Below, piece by piece: positions 33,956 to 42,069 of a DNA stretch of 64,000 bases. How positions within the stretch are numbered: position 1 is the stretch's first letter; the number at the start of each line of letters is the position of its first letter. This DNA comes from Autumnicola musiva (GTDB taxonomy: Bacteria; Bacteroidota; Bacteroidia; Flavobacteriales; Flavobacteriaceae): assembly GCF_031846585.1 (NCBI RefSeq), contig NZ_JAVRHK010000008.1, forward strand, positions 1 to 64,000, given 5' to 3'. The notes below the pieces were generated by a model that was not told the origin of the DNA, made no database searches, and was given only the letters and a program-made list of their open reading frames with translations. The position numbers and the translations under genes are program-made.

Positions 33956-34702
33956 ATGAAATTATTAGAAGGAAAAAATACAATCATTACCGGGGGAAGC
34001 CGCGGGATTGGAAAAGGTATAGCCAAAGTTTTTGCTGAACATGGTGCCAATGTTGCTTTTACGTATGCTTCTTCGGCTAAGGCTGCGGAAGAGTTGGAGA
34101 AGGAACTCTCAAAAATGGGCATTAAAGCCAAAGGCTATAAATCTAATGCCGCCAGCTTTGAGGAAGCCCAGGAATTAATAAAAAATGTAGCCGAAGATTT
34201 TGGGGCTATAGACGTGCTTGTGAACAATGCCGGAATCACTAAAGATAACTTGCTGATGCGCATGAGCGAGGAAGATTTTGACCAGGTGATTGAGGTGAAT
34301 CTTAAGTCTATTTTTAATATGACCAAGGCGGTACAGCGTACGATGCTGAAGCAGAGAAACGGAAGTATAATTAATATGAGCTCAGTGGTTGGTATAAAAG
34401 GAAATGCGGGACAGGCTAATTATGCTGCTTCCAAAGCCGGGATCATTGGGTTTTCTAAATCTATGGCCCTGGAATTAGGCTCCAGAAATATTCGTACCAA
34501 CGTAATCGCTCCCGGTTTTATTGAAACCGAAATGACCGATAAATTAGATGAGAAAGTAGTTGAAGGCTGGAGAGATTCTATTCCGCTTAAGAGAGGTGGA
34601 ACGCCGGAAGATATCGCCAACGCATGTGTTTTTCTTGGCAGTGATTTAAGTACCTATGTTACCGGGCAGGTTTTGCACGTAAACGGTGGAATGCTTACTT
34701 AG
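33956..34702 (+). CDS. fabG: 3-oxoacyl-ACP reductase
   Basis: 248 residues, classical SDR of fatty-acid elongation reducing 3-ketoacyl-ACP with NADPH. Cofactor loop TGGSRGIGKGIAKVFAEHGA at the N-terminus, NNAG motif in LVNNAGITKDNLLMRM, catalytic Ser in INMSSVVGIKGNAGQ and the Tyr-x3-Lys pair in ANYAASKAG. PGFIETEMT and the C-terminal VTGQVLHVNGGM are FabG hallmarks. No fab genes adjoin; the next gene is a VWA membrane protein beyond a 153-base repeat-bearing gap. Confidence 0.93.
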   Translation: MKLLEGKNTIITGGSRGIGKGIAKVFAEHGANVAFTYASSAKAAEELEKELSKMGIKAKGYKSNAASFEEAQELIKNVAEDFGAIDVLVNNAGITKDNLLMRMSEEDFDQVIEVNLKSIFNMTKAVQRTMLKQRNGSIINMSSVVGIKGNAGQANYAASKAGIIGFSKSMALELGSRNIRTNVIAPGFIETEMTDKLDEKVVEGWRDSIPLKRGGTPEDIANACVFLGSDLSTYVTGQVLHVNGGMLT

Positions 34703-34720
34703 GGAGACAGAGTTTTGAAT

Positions 34721-34855
34721 TAAGAGGTACGAATTTAAAAAAAATGAAATGAAGAAATGTATGGAAGAAAATGGACTCAAGGATGGAATACTTGGATCCA
34801 TAAGATCTAATGGGGAATAGTGCTTTTACTTTTCACTTCTAACCTCGTACTTTAA
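34721..34855. repeat. Degenerate inverted-repeat element
   Basis: The left part carries AAGAGGTACGAATTT and the right part CTTCTAACCTCGTACTTT, with GTACGA at 34727-34732 and TCGTAC at 34845-34850 as paired cores. The unit composition resembles the 7-base-period elements elsewhere in the window. The gap between fabG and the VWA gene contains nothing else I can support. Confidence 0.5.
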
Positions 34856-36892
34856 ATGATAATAAGCAATATTTTATATATAACCCTGGCCGTAATCTTT
34901 GCGCTGGGGTTTGCTTTTTTTCAGTACCTGTATAAGGCTAAACGGAAGGGTAGAAATGTTTACATCTTCTTCGTCCTGCGGTTCTTGACGGTTTTTGCGC
35001 TGCTGCTGTTGCTTATTAATCCTAAAATTAGATCTGTAACCTACGAAATTGAGAAACCGGAATTATTGATTGCTGTAGATAATTCGGAATCTATTGCACA
35101 TCTTCAGCAAGCCGGTACTGTACAGGATTATGTGAAGCGAATTACTGAAAATGAGGAAATAAATTCCCGCTTTCAGGTGCAGGAATTCAGCTTTGGGAAA
35201 GAACTTTCAACGCAGGAGGAATTGTCTTTTAATGAGCCCCAAACCAATATTTATTCCGCGCTGGATCAGCTGGATCAAGTTTATAAGAATAATAATGCCG
35301 CTCTTCTTTTAATTTCTGACGGAAACCAGAGCATTGGCCGCGATTTCAGTTATTTTAAATCATCGGATAATATTTCCCTTTTTCCGGTTGTGATTGGAGA
35401 TACCACCCAATACAGCGATCTCAGTTTGGCGGCTATAAATGTAAATCGTTACGCTTTTCTGAATAACCGTTTTCCCGTTGAAGCTTTTATAAATTATTCC
35501 GGAGAAGAACCTGTGAGAACAAGATTTGAGATTCGTTCAGGGGAAAATGTCCTGTTTACAGAGAATCTCAATTTTTCTGCGGAAGAAAATTCCGCAGTGA
35601 TCAATGCCACTTTGCCGGCTTCCAGTTTGGGTTTGCTCACTTATGAAGCTGAAGTTATTCCTGCGGAAAATGAAAAAAATCAGCTAAACAATGTCGAAAA
35701 ATTTGCGGTTGAAGTAATCGATGAGCGCACCAAAGCTCTTATTCTTTCCGCAAGGCCTCATCCAGATTTAGGAGCGCTTAAAAAATCTATTGAGGCTAAT
35801 GAACAACGTCAGGCCGAGATTAAATATTTAGAAGATGATAATTTGGAAATTGAAGATTTTCAATTAGTTATAATTTATCAGCCAAACAGGAGCTTTAACT
35901 CTGTTTTTGAAAAAATTTTAGAGGATAATCAGAATTATTTCGTCATTACCGGTACAGAAACCGACTGGAATTTTTTAAACAATTTTCAGAATATTTTTCA
36001 AAAAGATGCAGCTTTTCAGGAACAGGAAATTTTTGCCGTGGTCAATCCAAATTTTAATAATTTTCAGTTTGAAGATATAGGTTTTGAGGATTTCCCGCCT
36101 TTGCTGGATCAATTTGGAATAGTGGAAATTCTTTCCAGTTCCATCGAGCCACTTTTGTTTCAGCAAATAGAAGGAGTGGAAACCGGAGAGATATTATTAG
36201 GCATTTCTGAAGCGACTTCTTCAAAATCAGGTTTTCTTCTGGGGGAGAATATTTGGAAATGGCGTGCCCAGTCTTATGTCGAAAATCAGAATTTTGAGGA
36301 GTTCGATAATTTCTTCGGAAAGATAATTCAGAATTTATCCTCACAAGCCAGAAGGGACAGGCTACGGGTGGAATATGAATCTTTCTATTATGGGAATAGT
36401 GAAATTGCAGTTTCGGCTCAATATTTTGATGAAAATTACCAGTTTGATCCGGGTGCACAATTAGATATTAATTTTACCAATACAGAAACCGGAGATGTGG
36501 TGGAAGCTCCTTTACTGCTTCAAAATAATTATTATAAAGTAGATTTAGGAAGTTTGGAACCGGGGGAATATCAGTTTACGGTAAAGGTTCAAAATTCAGC
36601 AATTTCAGAAACAGGAAATTTTAGGATTGTAGATTATAATGTGGAACAACAGTTTGTTTCGGCTAATCTGGAAAAATTAGAATTCCTGGCAAATAACAAC
36701 AATGCAAATCTGTATTTTTCGAATTCCGCAGAAAGTCTTATCAATGATTTGATCAGCGACAAACGCTTCGTTCCGGTACAGAAAAGCCATGAAAAAACAG
36801 TACCTTTGGTCGACTGGTATTATTTGTTGTTCCTGTTGGTTTTACTTCTTGCCGGCGAATGGTTTTACAGGAAATATATCGGACTAATTTAA
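34856..36892 (+). CDS. VWA-domain membrane protein (BatA-like)
   Basis: 678 residues. Two N-terminal membrane helices at about 5-22 and 40-58 are followed by a von Willebrand A-type domain whose metal site DNSES (Asp75-Ser79) is intact, with LLISDGNQS later in the same fold. Then comes a long periplasmic-type region of beta-rich segments to about 645, and a final membrane helix (WYYLLFLLVLLLAGEWFY). Such proteins in Bacteroidota are anchored metal-dependent adhesion or assembly factors related to Bat proteins, but this one lacks bat neighbours. The function is unknown. It is followed 10 bases later by an SDR gene. Confidence 0.75.
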   Translation: MIISNILYITLAVIFALGFAFFQYLYKAKRKGRNVYIFFVLRFLTVFALLLLLINPKIRSVTYEIEKPELLIAVDNSESIAHLQQAGTVQDYVKRITENEEINSRFQVQEFSFGKELSTQEELSFNEPQTNIYSALDQLDQVYKNNNAALLLISDGNQSIGRDFSYFKSSDNISLFPVVIGDTTQYSDLSLAAINVNRYAFLNNRFPVEAFINYSGEEPVRTRFEIRSGENVLFTENLNFSAEENSAVINATLPASSLGLLTYEAEVIPAENEKNQLNNVEKFAVEVIDERTKALILSARPHPDLGALKKSIEANEQRQAEIKYLEDDNLEIEDFQLVIIYQPNRSFNSVFEKILEDNQNYFVITGTETDWNFLNNFQNIFQKDAAFQEQEIFAVVNPNFNNFQFEDIGFEDFPPLLDQFGIVEILSSSIEPLLFQQIEGVETGEILLGISEATSSKSGFLLGENIWKWRAQSYVENQNFEEFDNFFGKIIQNLSSQARRDRLRVEYESFYYGNSEIAVSAQYFDENYQFDPGAQLDINFTNTETGDVVEAPLLLQNNYYKVDLGSLEPGEYQFTVKVQNSAISETGNFRIVDYNVEQQFVSANLEKLEFLANNNNANLYFSNSAESLINDLISDKRFVPVQKSHEKTVPLVDWYYLLFLLVLLLAGEWFYRKYIGLI

Positions 36893-36902
36893 ATTGCAAA
36901 TT

Positions 36903-37706
36903 ATGGAGAAGAGCTTAAAAGATCAGGTTGCGCTTGTAACCGGAGGTAGTTCGGGACTAGGACAGGGTATCTGTATTTATCTTGGAAGAGCGGGGGCAAA
37001 GGTGGCAGTGAATTACCATAGCGATGAAGAGGGCGCCAATTTTACTGTAGAAGCTATAAAGAAAGAAGGTGGCGAGGCTTTTGCCATACAGGCAGATGTG
37101 GGTGACGAGAAATCTGTAGAAGAAATGTTTGAAAAAGTGTTTGCTACTTATGATAACCTGGACATACTGGTAAGCAATGCCGGAATTCAGAAAGATGCAC
37201 CCCTGGATGAAATGTCTTTAAAGGACTGGGAGCTTGTAATAAAGACAAATCTTACCGGCGCGTTTTTATGTTCCCGTCTTGCAGTAAGATATTTTCTGAA
37301 GCGTGGTGTAGTGGAAGGCATTAGTAAATCTGCCGGAAAGATCATTTTTATGAGTTCAGTACACCAGGAAATTCCGTGGGCGGGGCATATTAATTATGCC
37401 GCGGCCAAAGGTGGATTAACCGAGTTTATGAGAACTTTATCTCAGGAAGTTGCCAATAAGCAAATCCGTGTAAACAGTATTGCTCCCGGAGCCATAAAAA
37501 CGGCCATTAACGAAGATGTATGGAAGGATGAAAAGCAGGTAAAAGAGCTACTGAAACTTATTCCTTATAATCGATTGGGAGAACCGGAAGATGTGGCTGA
37601 AGTTGCTTTATGGCTTGCTTCAGATAAATCTGAATATGTAAATGGAACTACCATTTTTGTAGATGGCGGAATGTCACTCTACCCCGGGTTTATTGGGAAT
37701 GGTTAA
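36903..37706 (+). CDS. SDR family oxidoreductase, glucose/ribitol dehydrogenase-like
   Basis: 267 residues from ATG 36903 (a TTG nine bases earlier is less likely). Cofactor loop VTGGSSGLGQG, SNAG in LVSNAGIQKDAP, catalytic Ser in FMSSVHQEIPWAGHINYAAA with Tyr-x3-Lys (YAAAK), and a C-terminal VNGTTIFVDGGMSLYPGF ending typical of glucose 1-dehydrogenases. The real substrate may be another polyol or sugar. Neighbours (VWA protein, prohibitin-like protein) give no pathway hint. Confidence 0.85.
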   Translation: MEKSLKDQVALVTGGSSGLGQGICIYLGRAGAKVAVNYHSDEEGANFTVEAIKKEGGEAFAIQADVGDEKSVEEMFEKVFATYDNLDILVSNAGIQKDAPLDEMSLKDWELVIKTNLTGAFLCSRLAVRYFLKRGVVEGISKSAGKIIFMSSVHQEIPWAGHINYAAAKGGLTEFMRTLSQEVANKQIRVNSIAPGAIKTAINEDVWKDEKQVKELLKLIPYNRLGEPEDVAEVALWLASDKSEYVNGTTIFVDGGMSLYPGFIGNG

Positions 37707-37738
37707 AAATAGAATTTATTTTAATTTAAAAATATCGA

Positions 37739-38557
37739 ATGGAAAGATTACCGAAAATTGCAATCCCTTTATTTATTGTAGCCGTATTTGTTATTATTTT
37801 ATTTGCCAAATCTACTGTGACTATAGATTCCGGTGAAGCCGGAGTGCTCTATGAAACTTTTGGAGGTGGTGTTGTTACAGATGAGCCTCCATTGGGAGAA
37901 GGTTTTCATATTGTTGCTCCCTGGAATAAAGTTTTTGTTTATGAAGTGCGCCAGCAGTCACTTGACGAAAAGATGCAGGTGTTGTCTTCAAACGGTTTGG
38001 AGATTAAGCTCGATGCCTCCGTTTGGTTCCAGCCATCCTATGAGGATCTTGGGAAATTACATAAAGAAAAAGGAGAAGCTTATATTCAGCGTTTGCTTCA
38101 GCCGGCGGTGAGATCGGCAGCGCGTGCTGTTGTTGGTCGTTACGACCCTGAGCAGCTTTATGCAAGTAAACGGGAAGCAATTCAAAAGGAAATACAGGAG
38201 GAGACCCGTGTGCTGCTTGAAGAGCAGTATGTGCAGGTGAACGAAGTCCTGGTTCGTGATGTTTCGCTTCCGCCAACCATTAAAGAAGCGATTGAGCGAA
38301 AACTAAGGCAGGAGCAGGAGTCCCTGGAATATGAATTCCGCCTTACAAAAGCCGAACAGGAAGCAGAACGCCAGCGTATTGATGCTGAAGGTAAAGCGCG
38401 TGCCAATAAAATTTTAAGCGAGTCTCTTACCGATAAAGTTTTACAGGAAAAAGGAATCCAGGCAACCCTGGAGCTCGCAAATTCCAATAATGCGAAAACT
38501 GTTATTATTGGTGCCGGAGAAGGAGGGATGCCTTTAATTTTAGGCGGAAATCAATAA
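37739..38557 (+). CDS. Prohibitin/SPFH-family membrane protein
   Basis: 272 residues. One N-terminal membrane helix (IAIPLFIVAVFVIILFA) is followed by an SPFH domain (VTIDSGEAGVLYETFGGGVV, FHIVAPWNKVFVYEVRQQSL) and a long charged coiled coil (about 180-245, EAIERKLRQEQESLEYEFRL). SPFH proteins form membrane microdomain rings and in some bacteria hold the FtsH protease; no ftsH is adjacent. It is the last gene before the his leader region, with a perfect 13-base inverted repeat following. Confidence 0.88.
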   Translation: MERLPKIAIPLFIVAVFVIILFAKSTVTIDSGEAGVLYETFGGGVVTDEPPLGEGFHIVAPWNKVFVYEVRQQSLDEKMQVLSSNGLEIKLDASVWFQPSYEDLGKLHKEKGEAYIQRLLQPAVRSAARAVVGRYDPEQLYASKREAIQKEIQEETRVLLEEQYVQVNEVLVRDVSLPPTIKEAIERKLRQEQESLEYEFRLTKAEQEAERQRIDAEGKARANKILSESLTDKVLQEKGIQATLELANSNNAKTVIIGAGEGGMPLILGGNQ

Positions 38558-38584
38558 TTTTTTATAAAATTTTAAAAAGCAGTT

Positions 38585-38613
38585 TTGCTTTTTAAAATTA
38601 ATGTTTAGATTTG
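38585..38613 (+). promoter_or_regulatory. his operon promoter: TTG - 18 bases - TAGATTTG
   Basis: -33 TTG at 38585-38587 and -7 TAGATTTG at 38606-38613. The leader-peptide ATG follows only 8 bases later, so the mRNA has almost no 5' leader. The -33 element lies in the right arm of a perfect 13-base inverted repeat (38569-38581 with 38586-38598, four-base loop). Confidence 0.75.
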
Positions 38614-38621
38614 TGACAGTT

Positions 38622-38681
38622 ATGAAAGCAATGCAATTACATCATCACCATCATATTTACTTCTGCGCTCAGGCGAGGTAG
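38622..38681 (+). CDS. hisL: Histidine operon leader peptide
   Basis: Short open frame ATG to TAG coding MKAMQLHHHHHIYFCAQAR, with five consecutive histidine codons. It sits 8 bases after the -7 box of the his promoter and is followed by a strong intrinsic terminator and then hisG. Ribosome stalling at the His codons when charged tRNA-His is scarce would prevent the downstream terminator, the classical attenuation logic. Positions 38635-38649 (first His codons) are largely complementary to 38686-38699, giving the expected segment 1:2 pairing that stalling would break. Confidence 0.9.
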   Translation: MKAMQLHHHHHIYFCAQAR

Positions 38682-38711
38682 ATTTGGTATGTTGTAATTT
38701 TACCATATTTC

Positions 38712-38745
38712 AAAACCCGTTTGAGCTAATCAAACGGGTTTTTTG
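38712..38745 (+). terminator. his attenuator terminator
   Basis: AAAACCCGTTTG-agctaat-CAAACGGGTTTTTT, a 12-base perfect stem with T run, lies between the His-rich leader frame and hisG. Read-through would depend on leader translation. Confidence 0.92.
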
Positions 38746-38813
38746 TTTGTTTAAAATTGCCTTTTAAGTTGAAATTTTGCAGAAAAATAAAGTAAAGAAC
38801 ACCAAACAAGATT

Positions 38814-39677
38814 ATGAGTACAGAAAAATTAAGAATAGCGATTCAAAAGTCCGGACGGCTTAATGAAGATTCCCTGAAAATCTTAAAAGACGCTGGAATC
38901 TCTATAGATAATGGAAAAGAGCAGCTTAAAGCTTCTGCCCGTAATTTCCCGCTGGAAGTGATGTATTTAAGGAATGGAGATATTCCGCAGTATCTTCGTG
39001 ATGGTGTGGTGGATGCAGCCATAATAGGTGAAAATGTGCTTCTTGAGAAGGGGAAGGATATTATTCAGGGTGAAAAACTGGGTTTTTCGAAGTGCCGCGT
39101 ATCCCTGGCGGTTCCAAAATCGATGAAGTACAAGGGAATTGAAGATCTTGACGGTAAAAAGATTGCTACTTCCTACCCGAATACGGTAAATGAATTTCTG
39201 GAGAAGAAAGGTATTACGGCAGAACTTCATATTATTAATGGCTCAGTTGAAATTGCACCGAATATTGGACTTGCTGACGGAATTTGTGATATTGTTTCCA
39301 GTGGAAGTACGCTCTTTAAAAATAATTTGAAAGAGGTGGAAGTAATGCTGAAAAGTGAAGCAGTTTTGGCTATTTCTCCCGAAATTTCTGCGGAAAGGAA
39401 AGCGGTTCTGGAAAAACTTCAGTTCAGGTTTAAATCGGTACTTAATGCGCGGACTTCAAAGTATATTTTGCTGAATGCTCCTAATGAAAACCTGGAAAAA
39501 ATAATTAAGCTTTTACCGGGAATGCGCAGTCCAACTGTTCTTCCTTTAGCTGAAGAAGGCTGGAGTTCTGTTCATACTGTGATTAATGAAGAGCGATTTT
39601 GGGAAGTTATTGATGAGCTGAAGAATAATGGTGCGGAGGGAATTCTTGTTGCACCGATTGAAAAAATGGTGATTTAA
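38814..39677 (+). CDS. hisG: ATP phosphoribosyltransferase, long form
   Basis: 287 residues, first step of histidine synthesis (ATP plus PRPP). This is the long form with its own regulatory domain at about 215-287, so no HisZ is needed and feedback by histidine is expected. Motifs: LRIAIQKSGRLNEDSLKIL, VVDAAIIGENVLLE, and the PRPP loop DIVSSGSTLFKNNL. The regulatory domain carries LPGMRSPTVLPLAEEGWSSV. It is the first structural gene behind the attenuator. Confidence 0.97.
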   Translation: MSTEKLRIAIQKSGRLNEDSLKILKDAGISIDNGKEQLKASARNFPLEVMYLRNGDIPQYLRDGVVDAAIIGENVLLEKGKDIIQGEKLGFSKCRVSLAVPKSMKYKGIEDLDGKKIATSYPNTVNEFLEKKGITAELHIINGSVEIAPNIGLADGICDIVSSGSTLFKNNLKEVEVMLKSEAVLAISPEISAERKAVLEKLQFRFKSVLNARTSKYILLNAPNENLEKIIKLLPGMRSPTVLPLAEEGWSSVHTVINEERFWEVIDELKNNGAEGILVAPIEKMVI

Positions 39678-39687
39678 AATTCAGCTT

Positions 39688-40971
39688 ATGAATAAAATAT
39701 ATAATCCTGATCCTTCCCAATGGCTGGAAATCCTCAAACGGCCCACGAAAACTGTGGAAGATATTGAAGAAACTGTCAGCCAGATTTTTTCTGAAGTTGT
39801 TAAAAACGGGGATGCAGCCATTACAAAATATACAGAGCTTTTTGATGGTTTTAGACCTGAAGAAACCCGTGTTACCGCCATGGAAGTTGATGAAAGCAGG
39901 AACCGGATCTCTCAGGAATTAAAGGATGCTATCTTTTTGGCCAAAACTAATATTGAGAAGTTTCACGCCGCACAAAAAACAGAGAGGATTTCCGTGGAAA
40001 CTTCTCCGGGAGTGAAATGCTGGCAGGAAAAGCGTCCTATTCAAAAAGTTGGATTATATATTCCCGGCGGTACGGCACCTTTATTTTCCACAATCCTGAT
40101 GCTTGCTGTACCGGCGGCTTTGGCTGGGTGCAAAGAAATTATAATGTGTACACCACCAGACAGGGAAGGGAAAGTACATCCGGCAATTTTATATGCGGCC
40201 GATCTATGTGGTGTAACCAGAATGTATAAAGTTGGCGGAATTCAGGCAATTGCGGGAATGACTTTCGGAACCGAAACTATTCCTAAAGTTTATAAGATTT
40301 TTGGCCCCGGAAATCAATTTGTGACTGTAGCGAAACAGCTGGCCACACGCCATAATGTTGCTATAGATATGCCGGCGGGCCCATCAGAATTATTAGTGGT
40401 GGCAGATGAGACTGCAAATGCTGCTTTTGTTGCTTCAGATTTATTGAGCCAGGCAGAACATGGAGCCGACAGCCAGGTGATTCTGGTTTCTACTTCAAAA
40501 AATCTGATAGATGAAGTGGAAAAGGAGATCGAAAATCAGCTAAAGGACCTTCCAAGGAAAGAAATTGCAGAAAAAGCTATAGCAAATTCGAAACTTATTT
40601 ATTTGGATAATGAAAATGATGCTTTGGAGATGATTAATGAATACGGACCTGAGCATTTTATTATTTGCACCGGTAACAATGATTTCTATGCCGAAAATGT
40701 GCAAAATGCGGGCTCTGTCTTTATAGGAAATTACACCCCTGAAAGTGCGGGAGATTATGCATCGGGGACAAACCATACGCTACCCACTAACGGTTACGCC
40801 AAGCAGTATAGCGGTGTTAATTTGGATAGTTTTATGAAGAGTATGACTTTTCAGAGAATATCAGAAGAAGGGATTAAGAATATTGGCCCGGCGATAGAAT
40901 TAATGGCTGAAGCCGAAGGTTTGCAGGCGCATAAAAACGCAGTTAGCTTACGTTTAAAAGAGCTGGAGTAA
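39688..40971 (+). CDS. hisD: Histidinol dehydrogenase
   Basis: 427 residues, last two oxidations to histidine, zinc- and NAD-dependent. Visible blocks: KVGLYIPGGTAPLFSTILML, YKVGGIQAIAGMTFGTETIP, KIFGPGNQFVTVAK, AIDMPAGPSELLVVADETAN, DLLSQAEHGADSQVILVS and the C-terminal YASGTNHTLPTNGYAKQYSG. Ten bases after hisG. The stop codon overlaps the start of a short repeat motif in the gap before hisC. Confidence 0.97.
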   Translation: MNKIYNPDPSQWLEILKRPTKTVEDIEETVSQIFSEVVKNGDAAITKYTELFDGFRPEETRVTAMEVDESRNRISQELKDAIFLAKTNIEKFHAAQKTERISVETSPGVKCWQEKRPIQKVGLYIPGGTAPLFSTILMLAVPAALAGCKEIIMCTPPDREGKVHPAILYAADLCGVTRMYKVGGIQAIAGMTFGTETIPKVYKIFGPGNQFVTVAKQLATRHNVAIDMPAGPSELLVVADETANAAFVASDLLSQAEHGADSQVILVSTSKNLIDEVEKEIENQLKDLPRKEIAEKAIANSKLIYLDNENDALEMINEYGPEHFIICTGNNDFYAENVQNAGSVFIGNYTPESAGDYASGTNHTLPTNGYAKQYSGVNLDSFMKSMTFQRISEEGIKNIGPAIELMAEAEGLQAHKNAVSLRLKELE

Positions 40972-41003
40972 TGTGCTGATTAAAGATGTGCCAATTTGAA
41001 AAT
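40971..41003. repeat. Second-type intergenic repeat (ATGTGC family)
   Basis: ATGTGCTGATTA (40971-40982) followed by ATGTGCCAATTTGAAAAT (40986-41003). The same two motifs recur in reverse order between hisA and hisF at 44706-44730. The motif supplies a spurious in-frame ATG before hisC. Confidence 0.6.
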
Positions 41004-41009
41004 TTGGAA

Positions 41010-42056
41010 ATGGAAAATTTCAATATAAATAATTTAGTTCGTCCTAATGTAAAGGACTTGAAACCATATTCTTCGGCCAGGGACGAATATCAAAGTACCG
41101 GGACAGAAATGATTTTTCTGGATGCCAATGAAAATCCGTTTCAAACCGATGTAAACCGGTATCCCGATCCGCAGCAGCGCAGCTTAAAAGCTGAATTGGC
41201 AAAGTTAAAATCTGTAAACAGTGCCAATATCTTACTGGGAAACGGAAGCGATGAAGTGCTGGATTTGCTGTTCAGGGCGTTTTGTGAGCCGGGAATGGAT
41301 AATGTAATCACTTTGCCGCCAACCTACGGAATGTATAAGGTGCTGGCAAATATTAATAATATCGAAAACAGGGAAATTTTACTCACCACTTCTTTTGAAC
41401 CGGATGTAGAGAAAATTTTGAAAGCAGTAGATGTAAACACTAAAATGATCTTTTTGTGTTCGCCCAACAATCCTACGGGCAATTCTTTTTCCGAAGAAAA
41501 CGTGTTGCAGATTCTTGAAAATTTCAGCGGATTAGTGGTTATTGATGAGGCTTATATTGATTTTTCTGAAAAAGAAAGCTGGCTTTCCAAACTGGGGAGT
41601 TATCCAAATCTGGTGGTTACTCAAACCCTTTCCAAAGCTTATGGAATGGCGGGAATACGGTTGGGAATTTGCTATGCTTCCGAAGAAATTATTCAGATTC
41701 TGAACAAAATAAAACCACCTTACAATGTAAACGAACTTACTCAGCAGCGGGCGCTATTACGGGTTTTGGATTCAGTAAAAATTAATGCGGAAGTAACTGA
41801 TATATTAAAGGAAAGAGGAGAATTAATTAAAGTGTTAGATGAAGTAGATTTTGTTGAAAAAATTTATCATTCAGATGCCAATTTTGTGCTGGTAAAAGTG
41901 GACGATGCAACTCTAAGATATGAGGAATTGATTAAGCAAGGGATTGTAATTCGCAATCGTACCACTCAGCCACTATGCGAAAATACTTTGCGATTTACAA
42001 TAGGCACAAAAGCAGAAAATGAAAAGTTATTACAAGCCTTAAAGGCCTTAAATTAA
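41010..42056 (+). CDS. hisC: Histidinol-phosphate aminotransferase
   Basis: 348 residues, fold type I PLP enzyme. I start at ATG 41010 (MENFNINNLVRPNVKDLKPY); the in-frame ATG at 40986 falls in an intergenic repeat and adds eight non-conserved residues. Motifs: LLGNGSDEVLDLLFRAFCEP, SPNNPTGNSF, VVIDEAYIDF, and the PLP lysine in TLSKAYGMAGIRLGI. The enzyme transfers the amino group from glutamate to imidazole-acetol phosphate. Confidence 0.95.
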   Translation: MENFNINNLVRPNVKDLKPYSSARDEYQSTGTEMIFLDANENPFQTDVNRYPDPQQRSLKAELAKLKSVNSANILLGNGSDEVLDLLFRAFCEPGMDNVITLPPTYGMYKVLANINNIENREILLTTSFEPDVEKILKAVDVNTKMIFLCSPNNPTGNSFSEENVLQILENFSGLVVIDEAYIDFSEKESWLSKLGSYPNLVVTQTLSKAYGMAGIRLGICYASEEIIQILNKIKPPYNVNELTQQRALLRVLDSVKINAEVTDILKERGELIKVLDEVDFVEKIYHSDANFVLVKVDDATLRYEELIKQGIVIRNRTTQPLCENTLRFTIGTKAENEKLLQALKALN

Positions 42057-42069
42057 AGATTTCAGAAAA

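Noticed and set aside
38640..38655. Run of five His codons as a possible vector-derived tag
   Set aside because: It lies between a native promoter and the his operon terminator, in a leader frame with a complementary segment, so natural attenuation explains it.
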